A DNA stretch of 47,506 nucleotides from Companilactobacillus hulinensis (GCF_003946555.1 NZ_RHOO01000019.1:1-47506); one strand, 5' to 3'; shown: positions 1-7,817, numbered from the stretch's first letter. Made by a program: numbers and translations. The notes: a model not told the origin generated them from the sequence alone.

Positions 1-156
1 TATTCTCCTATACAAATAATTAGTATATAGTTCTTAAATTAACTACTTTGTTGCTTTTTATTTTGATATGTTGGAGTTAGAAATTTTAAATTTTCATAAA
101 TCTATGAAAGTGCTAACATAGTACTGTTAGAAAGAAAAACTTGAGGAGATTCCTAG

Positions 157-966
157 ATGAAAGATGTAAAATTTGTCGCATCCGATATGGATAAGACATT
201 ATTAGAGAGTAACAGTAAATTGCCAGCAGGGATTGATGAAATAATTGATAAATTATTAGATTTAAACATTAATTTTGGGATTGCCAGTGGTAGACCAATT
301 TATACGTTGAATGATCTGTTTCCCAAATATAAAAATGACATGACATTTATTTGTGATAATGGTGGTTTGGTGAGCTATAAGGGCAAGGTATTGTTTAAGA
401 GTTTGATAGATGTCCCACATTATCAGAAGATGGTTCACTTTGTCGAGGATGACACCGATGGTGTACCAATTATTTGTGCGCTGGACACAGCATATGTTAA
501 TAAAGAATATGAAAAGTATGTCCCATTTTTCAAGACCTTCTATACTAAGGTTAAATTAGTCGATGATTTAAGAACAATTGACGCAGACTCAAATAAATTT
601 ACGATTTATTTTCCAAATGGACACAGCCAAAAGTATTATAAGGAGATTTTTGAACCACAATTTGGGAATGATTTCTCAGTTGTTGTCAGTGGTGAAGTTT
701 GGATCGATATTATGAACAAGGGAATAGATAAAGGTAGAGCAATCAAATCTATTGGTAAGTACTTGGATATTGATCCGTCACAAATGATGGCATTTGGAGA
801 TACATTCAATGATAAAGAGATGCTTCAGGCGGTCAAATATAGCTATCTGATGGCGAATGGTAGTAAGGGTATGGAGAAGTATGCTAATTATCGTACAGGT
901 ACTAATGATGAGCATGGTGTGCTTCAGGTTTTGGATAAGTTAATTGCTGAGGTTTCTAATGGATAG
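157..966 (+). CDS. Cof-type HAD-IIB family sugar-phosphate phosphatase
   Basis: A 269-residue cytosolic haloacid-dehalogenase-superfamily phosphatase of the Cof/YidA type. These enzymes remove phosphate from sugar phosphates, flavin nucleotides or similar small molecules. The N-terminal motif SDMDKTL supplies the nucleophile Asp10 and the acid/base Asp12. The C-terminal Mg2+-binding motif GDTFND lies at about 214-219. The length is normal for the family and the part between the motifs fits a C2 cap domain. An AGGAG sits 7-8 bases before the ATG. The gene stands alone and its stop is followed within 10 bases by a structured inverted-repeat element. The family call is sure; the substrate cannot be read from sequence. 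Confidence 0.9.
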   Translation: MKDVKFVASDMDKTLLESNSKLPAGIDEIIDKLLDLNINFGIASGRPIYTLNDLFPKYKNDMTFICDNGGLVSYKGKVLFKSLIDVPHYQKMVHFVEDDTDGVPIICALDTAYVNKEYEKYVPFFKTFYTKVKLVDDLRTIDADSNKFTIYFPNGHSQKYYKEIFEPQFGNDFSVVVSGEVWIDIMNKGIDKGRAIKSIGKYLDIDPSQMMAFGDTFNDKEMLQAVKYSYLMANGSKGMEKYANYRTGTNDEHGVLQVLDKLIAEVSNG

Positions 967-975
967 ATGATTTTT

Positions 976-1156
976 CCGCCTCTGGTCCCAAAATATTTTA
1001 TCTGCCGTGGGGACCTGTTCCAGCCGAAGTGCGGTCTGGAACTTCGACTTTAAGCTTTGCTTCGCAAATTTCAAAGATCGTCCCGTGGTGTAATGAACGG
1101 GAAACCACCGTTCAAACGCCACCTTCACGGCTGATAAAATGTTTTGGGTCCTCCGG
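976..1156. repeat. 181-bp inverted-repeat element with nested hairpins (possible MITE or structured RNA)
   Basis: The outer arms (about 976-1010 and 1121-1156) are inverted copies. The core CCCAAAATATTTTATCTGCC pairs with the other arm over about 20 positions with one mismatch and one G-U. Between the arms lie several more stems: GTTCCAGCCG/CGG-T-CTGGAAC at 1017-1042, TTTGC-TTC-GCAAA near 1066-1078, CCCGT/ACGGG at 1082-1101, and GAACGG/CCGTTC at 1095-1113. The element is visibly richer in G+C than its surroundings and begins about 10 bases after the stop of the phosphatase gene. An open frame on the minus strand across it has no usable ribosome binding site and only reflects the element. I have an unverified impression that similar sequence recurs in lactobacilli. 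Confidence 0.7.
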
Positions 1157-1389
1157 CTAATGAACAAATTGTTGCTGTTAATGTCTGTGTAGTTATTGCT
1201 AGGATTTAGAATGCACACTATTTGGAATGTACGAAGTGAGTTAATATGGTCGTAAAGTTGAGCTGAATAAAGATAAGTCCAGGCCTACCCAACAACAATA
1301 TAAGTATTCAATTATAAATTATCTTGTTGGAAACCAGCTACAGTTATCGGTACCATAGTCTATAAGACATAACCACTATGGAGCAAAAA
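1157..1389. other. Gene-free spacer after the inverted-repeat element
   Basis: No credible coding frame was found. A stem CCAACAA/TTGTTGG (about 1289-1331) encloses an AT-rich loop, and the sequence then runs into the GGAG ribosome binding site of the next gene. No clear promoter was recognised. Confidence 0.4.
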
Positions 1390-1854
1390 ATGACACGAAC
1401 TTATTTTGCGGTTAAAGTTAAAAGAATTGATGGTAAAAAGTTACATTTTAAATTGCCCAAGGATCTGCAATCCGCCATGGCTAAGCACAGAAATCATGGA
1501 GGAGATTGGAAGGGGATTTTGAAAGGTGCTTTGATTAATATTGAAATGGCACCTCATACGACCAATCTACAGCCGCCTATAACTACTGCCATGGTGCTTG
1601 GTGTCTACGTAGTCGATAGGAAGTTTAAGAGTACACGTAGCCAATTTATCAGTCATGATAGTTGGGACGGCAGTATGAGCATTAGCCAAGTATATGGTTA
1701 TCTTCATCATGACTACTCTTTATTGAACCGATTGGAAATCAGAAATGATATTAATTTCTGGAAGTGTAGTAAATCCAGCAAGTTAATTTGGTTACTAACA
1801 AAATTACGTACTAAAATTTATTATTACAAACTAAAAAGAGCTAGAAGAAAATGA
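1390..1854 (+). CDS. Hypothetical basic protein of 154 residues
   Basis: I do not recognise this protein. The ATG at 1390 is preferred over the one at 1378 because GGAG (1380-1383) lies 6 bases before it and overlaps the earlier ATG. The product has no signal peptide and no clear membrane helix. It has scattered basic residues and a strongly basic tail (KLKRARRK). The middle (VLGVYVVDRKF) looks like beta structure, and aromatic and His residues follow (SHDSWDG, YLHHDY). It stands alone between the repeat element and the mle locus, and its stop codon lies in the loop of a strong terminator. Its position next to a possible mobile element fits an accessory gene. Function unknown. Confidence 0.6.
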   Translation: MTRTYFAVKVKRIDGKKLHFKLPKDLQSAMAKHRNHGGDWKGILKGALINIEMAPHTTNLQPPITTAMVLGVYVVDRKFKSTRSQFISHDSWDGSMSISQVYGYLHHDYSLLNRLEIRNDINFWKCSKSSKLIWLLTKLRTKIYYYKLKRARRK

Positions 1855-1871
1855 ATTCTTCTAGCTCTTTT
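1834..1871. terminator. Bidirectional intrinsic terminator
   Basis: A perfect 16-bp stem, AAAAGAGCTAGAAGAA with its complement at 1856-1871, has a 6-base loop holding the stop of the upstream gene. T-rich flanks on both strands let it serve both the hypothetical gene (+) and the mleA-mleP unit (-). Confidence 0.85.
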
Positions 1872-1962
1872 GCTATATATAATACTTTTTAGGCATGTGA
1901 ACAGACATGCTTAATTCATTTGGAGGATGAATTGAATAGTTTCACAAATATTAGTCTGTCAA

Positions 1963-2925
1963 CTAGATGAAGTTAACAATTTGCATCAAGATTGGAACAA
2001 CAACAACGAATAGGACAGTTGATGTTGTAACCACGTTAGTAGCGTACTCGACGTCACCATGTGATTGACCAACCAAGATAGGTAGAACAGCAAGTCCAGG
2101 AGCAGCTGCTTGAATGATCAATGTGCTGCTTTCAAGACTAGGCATTGGATTACCCATTGACTTACCTAATAATACGAAGCCGATCATAATTGCTGGAGCA
2201 AATACGAATCTACCAAGTAATGCCAGGATAGTATCGCGGTCGAATCCAATTGACTTCAAACCTGCATCGGCCAAGATGATACCAATGTAGATAAGTGACA
2301 TTGGTGTAACAATACCACCAACCATATCAAGAGTCTTGTTGATCCATTCTGGAACAGGAATAGCTAACAACAAGAATACTAGTGATACTAAGAAACCAAC
2401 GAGTGGAGCAGGTAGTAATTTCTTCCAGTTAAAGTCTTTTTTAGCGCCTTTTTCAACTGTTGGATCGTCTGATGAAATGAAGAATACACCAACGGCCCAA
2501 GTAGAAATTGTGTTCATAACATAGTAAACAAGGAAGAATGGCAAACTCTTTGTACCGAACAATGCCATGTTAAGTGGTAGTCCAATGAAAATTGTATTAG
2601 CATTGGCAAACATGTTAATGAATGTACCACGACGACCTTTTTTAATACGGAATACCTTTGTTAAGATCCATGCTAGTAAGTAACTGCATGCAAAACTGGC
2701 AAAGGCAAAAACCAATCCGCCAGTCAATGTAGATAATTTGTCACGTGTCAAATACTTCAACACTGAGACGAAGATTGATGCGGGTAGGGCGACTTTCATA
2801 ATAATAAATGAGATGTTTCCCTTAAATTCGTCACCCAAACGGCCTGAGCTTCTTAACCAGTAGCCAAGGGCGATAACAATTACGATTTCAGCAACACTTT
2901 CAAGTGAGGTGATAAATGCTTCCAT
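1963..2925 (-). CDS. mleP: AEC-family transporter, malate permease
   Basis: A 320-residue integral membrane protein of the auxin efflux carrier (AEC) family, with about ten hydrophobic segments and no soluble domain. Members next to malolactic enzymes import L-malate (or exchange it for lactate). It lies about 40 bases downstream of mleA on the same strand, so the two are probably cotranscribed. This is the standard malolactic arrangement (regulator divergent, enzyme first, permease second). The role as malate carrier is inferred from this context; the family assignment rests on overall membrane topology and the family-like N-terminal region. The minus-strand start ATG at 2925 is preceded by a GGGGAA ribosome binding site. 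Confidence 0.85.
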   Translation of the reverse strand: MEAFITSLESVAEIVIVIALGYWLRSSGRLGDEFKGNISFIIMKVALPASIFVSVLKYLTRDKLSTLTGGLVFAFASFACSYLLAWILTKVFRIKKGRRGTFINMFANANTIFIGLPLNMALFGTKSLPFFLVYYVMNTISTWAVGVFFISSDDPTVEKGAKKDFNWKKLLPAPLVGFLVSLVFLLLAIPVPEWINKTLDMVGGIVTPMSLIYIGIILADAGLKSIGFDRDTILALLGRFVFAPAIMIGFVLLGKSMGNPMPSLESSTLIIQAAAPGLAVLPILVGQSHGDVEYATNVVTTSTVLFVVVVPILMQIVNFI

Positions 2926-2966
2926 GAGATAATTCCCCTTCTCTTATAACTTTTTAATTCCTAAGA

Positions 2967-4592
2967 TTAATATTTTGGTTCCCATTTGATGTCGTCGATA
3001 GCTTTTTTAGCATCTTTAGCATCTGTAAGTTTTTCGTCAATTGCTTGTTGAGCAACGCCCATAGCAACTGTCATACTGAACTCATCAAGTTTTGAAACAG
3101 GAGGTAATACAGCAGCACCAGCTTCACTAGGATCAACGATTCCACCCAATGAGTGAGCAGCTTTGTTGATCATACCGTCACTAAGTAACTTAGCATTAAC
3201 AGCCATAGCACCAAGGCCAAGACCAGGATATACAAGTGCATTGTTAGCTTGTCCAATGACATATTTAACACCATTTAATTCAACAGGTTCAACAGGAATA
3301 CCAGTAGCAACTAAGGCTTTACCGTCAGTCCACTTCAAAAGATCTTCAGCTTTTGCTTCAGCAAGCTTTGTAGGATTTGATAGTGGGAAGATGATAGGAC
3401 GTGCAGTGTGAGCAGCCATTTCCTTGATGATTGGTTCTGTAAATGAACCAGGTTGTGTTGATGTACCAACAAGAATAGTTGGGTGTACTGCCTTAACAGC
3501 AGCTTCAAGAGTTGTAAGTTCGTCTGCATTAGCAAATTCACTACGACTTCTTGTAAATGGCTTTTGTTCAGGTGTTAGACCTTCAGTATCGTCAAACAAT
3601 AGACCTTGCTTATCAACTAGATAGAAGTGTTTCTTAGCTTCGTCTTCTGACAAACCTTCTTCAACCATTGCATCGTAGATACGTTTTGCAATACCAGCAC
3701 CAGCAGTACCAGCACCAAATGACATGTAAACTTGATCAGTGAACTTCTCTTTAGAGATGTTCAAGGCGCCAAGGATACCGGCAAGAGTAATAATACCTGT
3801 ACCTTGAATATCATCGTTGAATGTCAAGATTTGGTCTTTGTACTTGTTTAGGATATTAGCAGCATTGTCACGACCGAAGTCTTCAAAGTGAAGATACATG
3901 TCTGGGAATAATTCTTCTGCTTTAGCAACAAAACTATCAACAAATTCATAATACTTGTCACCAGTAACACGTTCGTGATGGTTACCAAGATATAAGTCAT
4001 CATCTAATAGTGACTTGTTGTTTGTACCAACATCAAGAACGACAGGTAGAACTGACTTAGGATCAACACCAGCAGCAGCTGTATAAACCATAAGTTTACC
4101 AACTGAAATATCTACACCTTGTAGACCCCAATCACCAATACCAAGAATTCCTTCACCATCTGTAACAACGATCAACTTGATGTCACGGTCGCCAGCAGCA
4201 TTCTTCAATGTAGCTTCGATTGTATCTGGATCATCAATTGATAAGTAAGCAGCGTTTTGTGGATCTAAGAAAAAGTGACTGTAGTTTTCAATTGTGTCAG
4301 CAATTGTTGGATCATATACAACTGGCATGAAGTCGTATACATGTTCACTGAATAACTTGTAGAACAATGTACGGTTTTCATTGAATAAGTCCATCAAATA
4401 CATGCGTTTTGCTAATGGAGTTGGTTTTGTACCATATTGTTCGTATGCTTGAGCAACTTGTTGATCAAGTGTTTGAACGAATGGAGGTAGCAAACCTTCA
4501 ATATTGTTTTCTTTTCTTTCTTCTTTTGTAAAAGCAGTGCCTTTATTTAAGAATGGATTGTTTAGTAGATCTAAACCTTTATATTCTTTCAT
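2967..4592 (-). CDS. mleA: Malolactic enzyme
   Basis: A 541-residue NAD- and Mn2+-dependent enzyme that decarboxylates L-malate to L-lactate and CO2 in the cytosol, yielding proton motive force and deacidification. It has the N-terminal [15 protein letters not shown] signature of malolactic enzymes, the malic-enzyme segment FNDDIQGTG near 257-265, and the Rossmann dinucleotide motif [10 protein letters not shown] near 290-299. The length is standard (about 540). Similarity runs over the whole length with the lactobacillus malolactic enzymes, rather than with the shorter oxaloacetate-forming malic enzymes. A near-perfect AGGAGG lies 8 bases before the ATG. It is transcribed away from the LysR-family gene mleR, its probable activator in response to malate. 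Confidence 0.95.
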   Translation of the reverse strand: MKEYKGLDLLNNPFLNKGTAFTKEERKENNIEGLLPPFVQTLDQQVAQAYEQYGTKPTPLAKRMYLMDLFNENRTLFYKLFSEHVYDFMPVVYDPTIADTIENYSHFFLDPQNAAYLSIDDPDTIEATLKNAAGDRDIKLIVVTDGEGILGIGDWGLQGVDISVGKLMVYTAAAGVDPKSVLPVVLDVGTNNKSLLDDDLYLGNHHERVTGDKYYEFVDSFVAKAEELFPDMYLHFEDFGRDNAANILNKYKDQILTFNDDIQGTGIITLAGILGALNISKEKFTDQVYMSFGAGTAGAGIAKRIYDAMVEEGLSEDEAKKHFYLVDKQGLLFDDTEGLTPEQKPFTRSRSEFANADELTTLEAAVKAVHPTILVGTSTQPGSFTEPIIKEMAAHTARPIIFPLSNPTKLAEAKAEDLLKWTDGKALVATGIPVEPVELNGVKYVIGQANNALVYPGLGLGAMAVNAKLLSDGMINKAAHSLGGIVDPSEAGAAVLPPVSKLDEFSMTVAMGVAQQAIDEKLTDAKDAKKAIDDIKWEPKY

Positions 4593-4604
4593 AAAAATGC
4601 CTCC

Positions 4605-4704
4605 TGAAATAAGTTTTATTTAACTTTCGTACAGTACTATATACCCTGATAAAAATTATAGTCAAATATGTTATAATTGATAAAAATAATTTATAGGTGA
4701 GCAT
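4605..4704. promoter_or_regulatory. mleR/mleA divergent control region
   Basis: About 110 bases separate the two divergent starts. On the plus strand TATAAT (4672-4677) is a probable -10 for mleR, with a weak -35. Dyad-rich AT sequence around it is where a LysR-type regulator would be expected to bind. I could not fix an exact T-N11-A box. Confidence 0.5.
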
Positions 4705-5586
4705 ATGAATATAAAAGATGGTCAATATTTTCAAAAGTTAAGTGAGCTAAAAAACTTCTCTGATACAGCCAGACATTTTCATGTTAGCCAACCGACGATT
4801 ACGTACTCCCTCAAGCGATTGGAGGATGAATATGGTGTTAAATTGGTGGACCGCAAGAGTTATGCTAATTCGCTTACATTAACGTATTCTGGAGAACAAT
4901 TGTTAAAACATATTAAGCGAATTCTTCGTGAAGATGAGCTAACTAAAAGAGATTTGTCCAGAATTAAAGAAAAAAAAATAAAAATGGGACTTCCTCCCAT
5001 AATTACTAATTATTTATTGCCTGAAGTTTTTGATCAATTACGTGATGCAGATTTGTTGAACAACATTGAACCAGTGGTTGATGGGTCAAAGGAATTGCTA
5101 GAGGAATTGAAGCAAGGGCATACTGATATATCCTTGTTAGGGACGACACGTCTGCCAGAAGATGCAGAATTGAAATATAAAGTTATCAAAATTCATCACT
5201 TTAAATTGATTGCATCAAGTCGAAGAAAGTTCGATGGTCCTATCGATTTGACCGACTTATTAAAGGAAGACTTTATTTTGACTGATGATAATTCTGTGCA
5301 TCGCCAGGTGTTCAAAAGATTTACGGACCGATATAATGTCATGCCAAATGTTATTTTTGAAACATCAGATCATAACTTATTGTTGAATTTGATCAAAGCC
5401 AACAAGGGTATAAGCTTCATTGTTGAAACGGCTCTTTATCATGAAGAAGGAATACAGGAAGTTAAAGTAAATAATTTGGAATTACCACCATTTTATATAT
5501 TATTGATATATCGGACCAATACACTGGAAACACCTGATTTCAGAAAGACCATTAATATTTTCACACATATTTACAACCAAGAATAA
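4705..5586 (+). CDS. mleR: LysR-family transcriptional regulator of malolactic fermentation
   Basis: A 293-residue LysR-type regulator. The N-terminal winged HTH covers about residues 1-62, with the recognition region SQPTITYSLKRLEDEYG, followed by a linker helix and a two-lobed periplasmic-binding-protein-like effector domain (about 90-290). The length is normal. It faces mleA-mleP head to head, the usual arrangement for MleR, which activates the mle genes with L-malate as likely effector. The effector is known for MleR homologues, not shown here. AGGTG precedes the ATG closely. No good terminator follows directly; the first is at 5866. Confidence 0.88.
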   Translation: MNIKDGQYFQKLSELKNFSDTARHFHVSQPTITYSLKRLEDEYGVKLVDRKSYANSLTLTYSGEQLLKHIKRILREDELTKRDLSRIKEKKIKMGLPPIITNYLLPEVFDQLRDADLLNNIEPVVDGSKELLEELKQGHTDISLLGTTRLPEDAELKYKVIKIHHFKLIASSRRKFDGPIDLTDLLKEDFILTDDNSVHRQVFKRFTDRYNVMPNVIFETSDHNLLLNLIKANKGISFIVETALYHEEGIQEVKVNNLELPPFYILLIYRTNTLETPDFRKTINIFTHIYNQE

Positions 5587-5937
5587 ATATATCGGTAAAG
5601 GATTATTAATAATTTATAGTGTACGGTATAGTCCAATTAAGGTACAATGAAATTACCGGTTGATATCAAACGGATTAATCCAGTCCTGTAGCTCAGGACA
5701 ACATCAAAATGATTATGAATGAAATTAATTAACCAAATTTTTTCTCATCCAAAACCTCTCAACTCCTCCATATATTCCGATTTCTTTCATTCATTTTCAT
5801 AGGGTTTTAGCAATTATTCATTTCATATGGGATAGTTTATGTTTAATTTATTTACCAAACTCTGGGAAGTCACTTAGGTGGCTTCTTTTTGATTTTTAGA
5901 AGTTGACATTATGGCAATATATTAATAATAAGCTGGT
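5587..5937. other. Non-coding stretch, first part of the 5.6-6.4 kb gap
   Basis: No gene of credible length on either strand. Seen: a perfect 6-bp hairpin GTCCTG-TAGCT-CAGGAC near 5683-5699, an AT-rich run, an intrinsic terminator at 5866-5890, and a consensus -35 TTGACA at 5903-5908 that may start a small RNA. A 14-codon frame starting AATGAAATTACCGG near 5647 has a poor ribosome binding site and I do not call it. Confidence 0.5.
5866..5890 (+). terminator. Intrinsic terminator in the intergenic gap
   Basis: Stem GAAGTCAC/GTGGCTTC (8 bp with one G-U), loop TTAG, then five T. It lies 280 bases after mleR and may end the mleR transcript or an unannotated RNA. Confidence 0.7.
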
Positions 5938-6183
5938 AAAATTCAGCAAGATATTATAAGTGGCTCCAGGAACGCTGATATATCAACGTTCATAACCGCT
6001 AGGAATTGATATTTATAACCTGATAATCAAGAAAATATTACTAATATATATATATATTTATGATATATTAAATGTTGGAGAGGAGATATCCTACATTTCC
6101 TCTTCTTTGATAATTTCATGTTTAAGTAACAGATTTCTGTTATTGGAATGGTAGTTCCTCCCTGAGCTGCCATTTTTTTTTTG
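5938..6183 (+). ncRNA. Candidate structured small RNA ending at a strong terminator
   Basis: A non-coding stretch with successive foldable parts. It has a 22-bp palindrome GAACGCTGATATATCAACGT-TC (5970-5991, one mismatch) enclosed by AGTGG/CCGCT, a stem AATGTTGG/CCTACATT (6071-6097) competing with AGAGGA/TCCTCT, a stem TAACAG/CTGTTA (6127-6142), and a terminator with ten T (6148-6182). A TTGACA at 5903 with TAATAA 17 bases later could be the promoter, but a start closer to 6070 (-10 TATATT) is equally possible. No known riboswitch or RNA family was recognised. The 5' end is a guess. Confidence 0.45.
6148..6182 (+). terminator. Intrinsic terminator of candidate small RNA
   Basis: Stem ATGGTAGTTC/GAGCTGCCAT (10 bp with two G-U pairs), 6-base loop, then ten T in a row. 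The G-U pairs only form in plus-strand RNA, which supports plus-strand transcription. Confidence 0.85.
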
Positions 6184-6209
6184 AGATTTTATTTACATAA
6201 TATGATAAT
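6181..6209 (+). promoter_or_regulatory. Sigma-A promoter of the second small RNA
   Basis: TTGAGA (6181-6186), exact 17-base spacer, GATAAT (6204-6209). It begins inside the T-run of the preceding terminator and points straight into a 70-base hairpin-terminator unit with no start codon. Confidence 0.65.
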
Positions 6210-6212
6210 ATG

Positions 6213-6285
6213 GCATTGAGGTATGCGGTCAAATTCCGATCCTCATTGCGCAGAGAGTGACCTCCCCGGGTCGCTCTTTTTTTGC
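6213..6285 (+). ncRNA. Candidate small RNA of about 70 nt
   Basis: A compact unit of promoter, first hairpin GCATTGAGG/CCTCATTGC (6213-6249, one mismatch, 19-base loop with an inner CGG/CCG) and terminator hairpin AGAGTGACC/GGTCGCTCT (6254-6277, one G-U) followed by seven T. The G-U pair again favours the plus strand. Its size and shape resemble the antisense RNA of Fst-type toxin-antitoxin loci, but no toxin reading frame or matching repeats lie on the other side of the terminator, so that identity is not claimed. Confidence 0.6.
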
Positions 6286-6401
6286 TTTTTAGATGTTTTT
6301 ATTTAAAAATTTCTTTACATATGCAAATACCACTGTGATGTACCTATTATTAACCCCTTTAAATATGGTATAATTTTAAACAATAAGCCATTTAGGAGTT
6401 T
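6286..6401 (+). promoter_or_regulatory. Promoter region of the small HTH gene
   Basis: An extended -10 TGGTATAAT (TATAAT at 6369-6374) lies 34 bases before the ATG. The -35 is weak, as often seen with TGn extended -10 sites. The rest of the spacer is AT-rich without other signals. Confidence 0.6.
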
Positions 6402-6407
6402 TTGAGC

Positions 6408-6698
6408 ATGAAGTACAGTGAGAAACAACAAGAAGAAATAGTTAATTACGCCATTGCACATGACAATGACTACAAAGCTACAGGAGAGAAGTATGGTATT
6501 TCTTACCAACAAGTTTCAGCATGGGTAAGAAAGTACAACAAGACTTCAAAACAAACTACTAAGAAAACTGTTAAGAAACAAGAGAATGTTAAAAAGGATG
6601 AACCAGTGGCTAGTTCACTGGACATTTTGAGTAGAAGAGATCCATATCTTGAAGCACAACTTGAAGATGTTAAACGCAGATTGGGACTAATTAAGTAA
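6408..6698 (+). CDS. Small helix-turn-helix protein, transposase-OrfA-like
   Basis: A 96-residue protein with an N-terminal HTH of the IS3 OrfA/Transposase_8 or HTH_28 type (IVNYAIAHDNDYKATGEKYG, then ISYQQVSAWVRKYN). A Lys/Thr-rich linker and a short conserved-looking tail (DILSRRDPYLEAQLEDVKRR) follow. AGGAG (6394-6398) is 9 bases from ATG 6408 and only 3 from the in-frame TTG at 6402, so 6408 is chosen. There is no OrfB, no terminal repeats and no second IS gene, and it has its own promoter and terminator. It therefore looks like a domesticated regulator rather than an IS remnant. Role unknown. Confidence 0.7.
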   Translation: MKYSEKQQEEIVNYAIAHDNDYKATGEKYGISYQQVSAWVRKYNKTSKQTTKKTVKKQENVKKDEPVASSLDILSRRDPYLEAQLEDVKRRLGLIK

Positions 6699-6710
6699 TA
6701 TAGTATAGTT

Positions 6711-6746
6711 AAGACGGTAGAAGACACTTCTATCGTCTTTTTTTTT
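6711..6746 (+). terminator. Intrinsic terminator after the small HTH gene
   Basis: 12-bp stem AAGACGGTAGAA/TTCTATCGTCTT (one G-U), 5-base loop, nine T. It separates the HTH gene from the sugar kinase. Confidence 0.85.
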
Positions 6747-6773
6747 GAAGTATTTTTGAAGGGAAGAACAAGA

Positions 6774-7700
6774 ATGATTTATACATGTACGCTGAATCCG
6801 GCAATAGATTTGTTCATTGAAACAGATGAGTTAAAACCAAATTTTGTAAATCGAACCAATAGTTATGACATTATTCCTAACGGCAAGGGAGTTAATGTTT
6901 CATTTATTTTGAAGATGTTAAATATTGATAACACAGCATTAGGAATTGGTGGTGGATTTACTAATCAGTTCATTGAAGAATCTCTTAACAATAAAGGAAT
7001 TAAGACAAACTTTACCCATATTGATGGAATATCAAGGATTAATGTTTTTACACGTGTTTTGAAATCGAATAACGAATTTAAAGAAGTAAATAAGGGACCA
7101 GAGGTTAGTAACCAAAAGGTTAAAGAATTCTTGAATTTGGTTGGTAAACTGACAAGTAGTGACAAGTTAGTAGTTTCAGGAAGTTTTACTTCAGGTATTG
7201 ATCCCAAAATTATTGTTAAAATTGCTGAATTATCAAAAGCAAATAGGTTCAAGTTGATCATTGATACTAGTTATCCCGAAGTATTAGATACTTTGAAATT
7301 TGATCCGTATTTACTGAAGCCAAATGATAGTGAACTACTATCGTGGTTGGATGCTGAGCCGACGGCTGATTTGAATGTTTTGGCAGATTACATAGGACAA
7401 ATATTAAACAAAGGCGCACAAAATATTTTGCTTTCATTAGGTGCTAAGGGGGCAATGTTTGGTAACGAGCAAGGTATTTGGTTTGGCAATCCACCAGACG
7501 TAGTTGTAAAAAATACTGCTTGTTCAGGAGATACTATGCTGGGAACCTTTCTCGCGGGTATGGAACAAGAACTGAATATTGAAGATAACTTGAAGAGAAG
7601 CCTCTGTGCTGCCAGTTCAACTGCAGCAAGATCAGGACTGACTGATTTCAGTGATGTTGATGATTTGTTGAAACAAGTCAAAATATCCAAAATTAAATAG
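6774..7700 (+). CDS. PfkB-family sugar kinase (1-phosphofructokinase/tagatose-6-phosphate kinase type)
   Basis: A 308-residue cytosolic ribokinase/PfkB-fold kinase that would phosphorylate a hexose phosphate with ATP. The ATG at 6774 is chosen because it gives the family N-terminus MIYTCTLNPAID and has AAGGGA 9 bases upstream; an upstream in-frame TTG does not. The signature NGKGVNVS is present. The C-terminal anion-hole motif reads CSGDT where GAGDS is usual (compare the fruK product in this window); the catalytic Asp is kept. It sits before levR and the mannose PTS, separated by a terminator. Substrate uncertain: fructose-1-P, tagatose-6-P or a related PTS product. Confidence 0.8.
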   Translation: MIYTCTLNPAIDLFIETDELKPNFVNRTNSYDIIPNGKGVNVSFILKMLNIDNTALGIGGGFTNQFIEESLNNKGIKTNFTHIDGISRINVFTRVLKSNNEFKEVNKGPEVSNQKVKEFLNLVGKLTSSDKLVVSGSFTSGIDPKIIVKIAELSKANRFKLIIDTSYPEVLDTLKFDPYLLKPNDSELLSWLDAEPTADLNVLADYIGQILNKGAQNILLSLGAKGAMFGNEQGIWFGNPPDVVVKNTACSGDTMLGTFLAGMEQELNIEDNLKRSLCAASSTAARSGLTDFSDVDDLLKQVKISKIK

Positions 7701-7714
7701 TTAAATATATATGG

Positions 7715-7747
7715 GAAATCAATTTGTGTTGATTTCTCGTTTTTTTT
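7715..7747 (+). terminator. Intrinsic terminator after the PfkB kinase
   Basis: Stem GAAATCAA/TTGATTTC followed by TCG and eight T. Confidence 0.8.
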
Positions 7748-7817
7748 GCCCAAATTCATGATAAGGTAAATAATAATAAAAATGTAAGCAGATACAATCA
7801 GTTATGGGGGATGCAGT

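Noticed and set aside
940-1218. Minus-strand open frame of 92 codons with RRTQNILSAVKVAF
   Set aside because: It lies over the inverted-repeat element, has no ribosome binding site and overlaps the end of the phosphatase gene. The frame is explained by the element.
5587-5900. Riboswitch or T-box leader
   Set aside because: Hairpins and a terminator are present, but no known aptamer motif, and no gene follows the terminator in the usual distance.
6100-6173. Minus-strand frame starting MAAQGGTTIPITEIC
   Set aside because: It starts in the terminator stem, has no ribosome binding site and runs into AT-repeat sequence.
6181-6401. Fst/par-type type I toxin-antitoxin locus
   Set aside because: The RNA unit and two-sided terminator looked right, but no Fst-like peptide and no matching repeats were found on the opposite strand between the terminator and the HTH gene.
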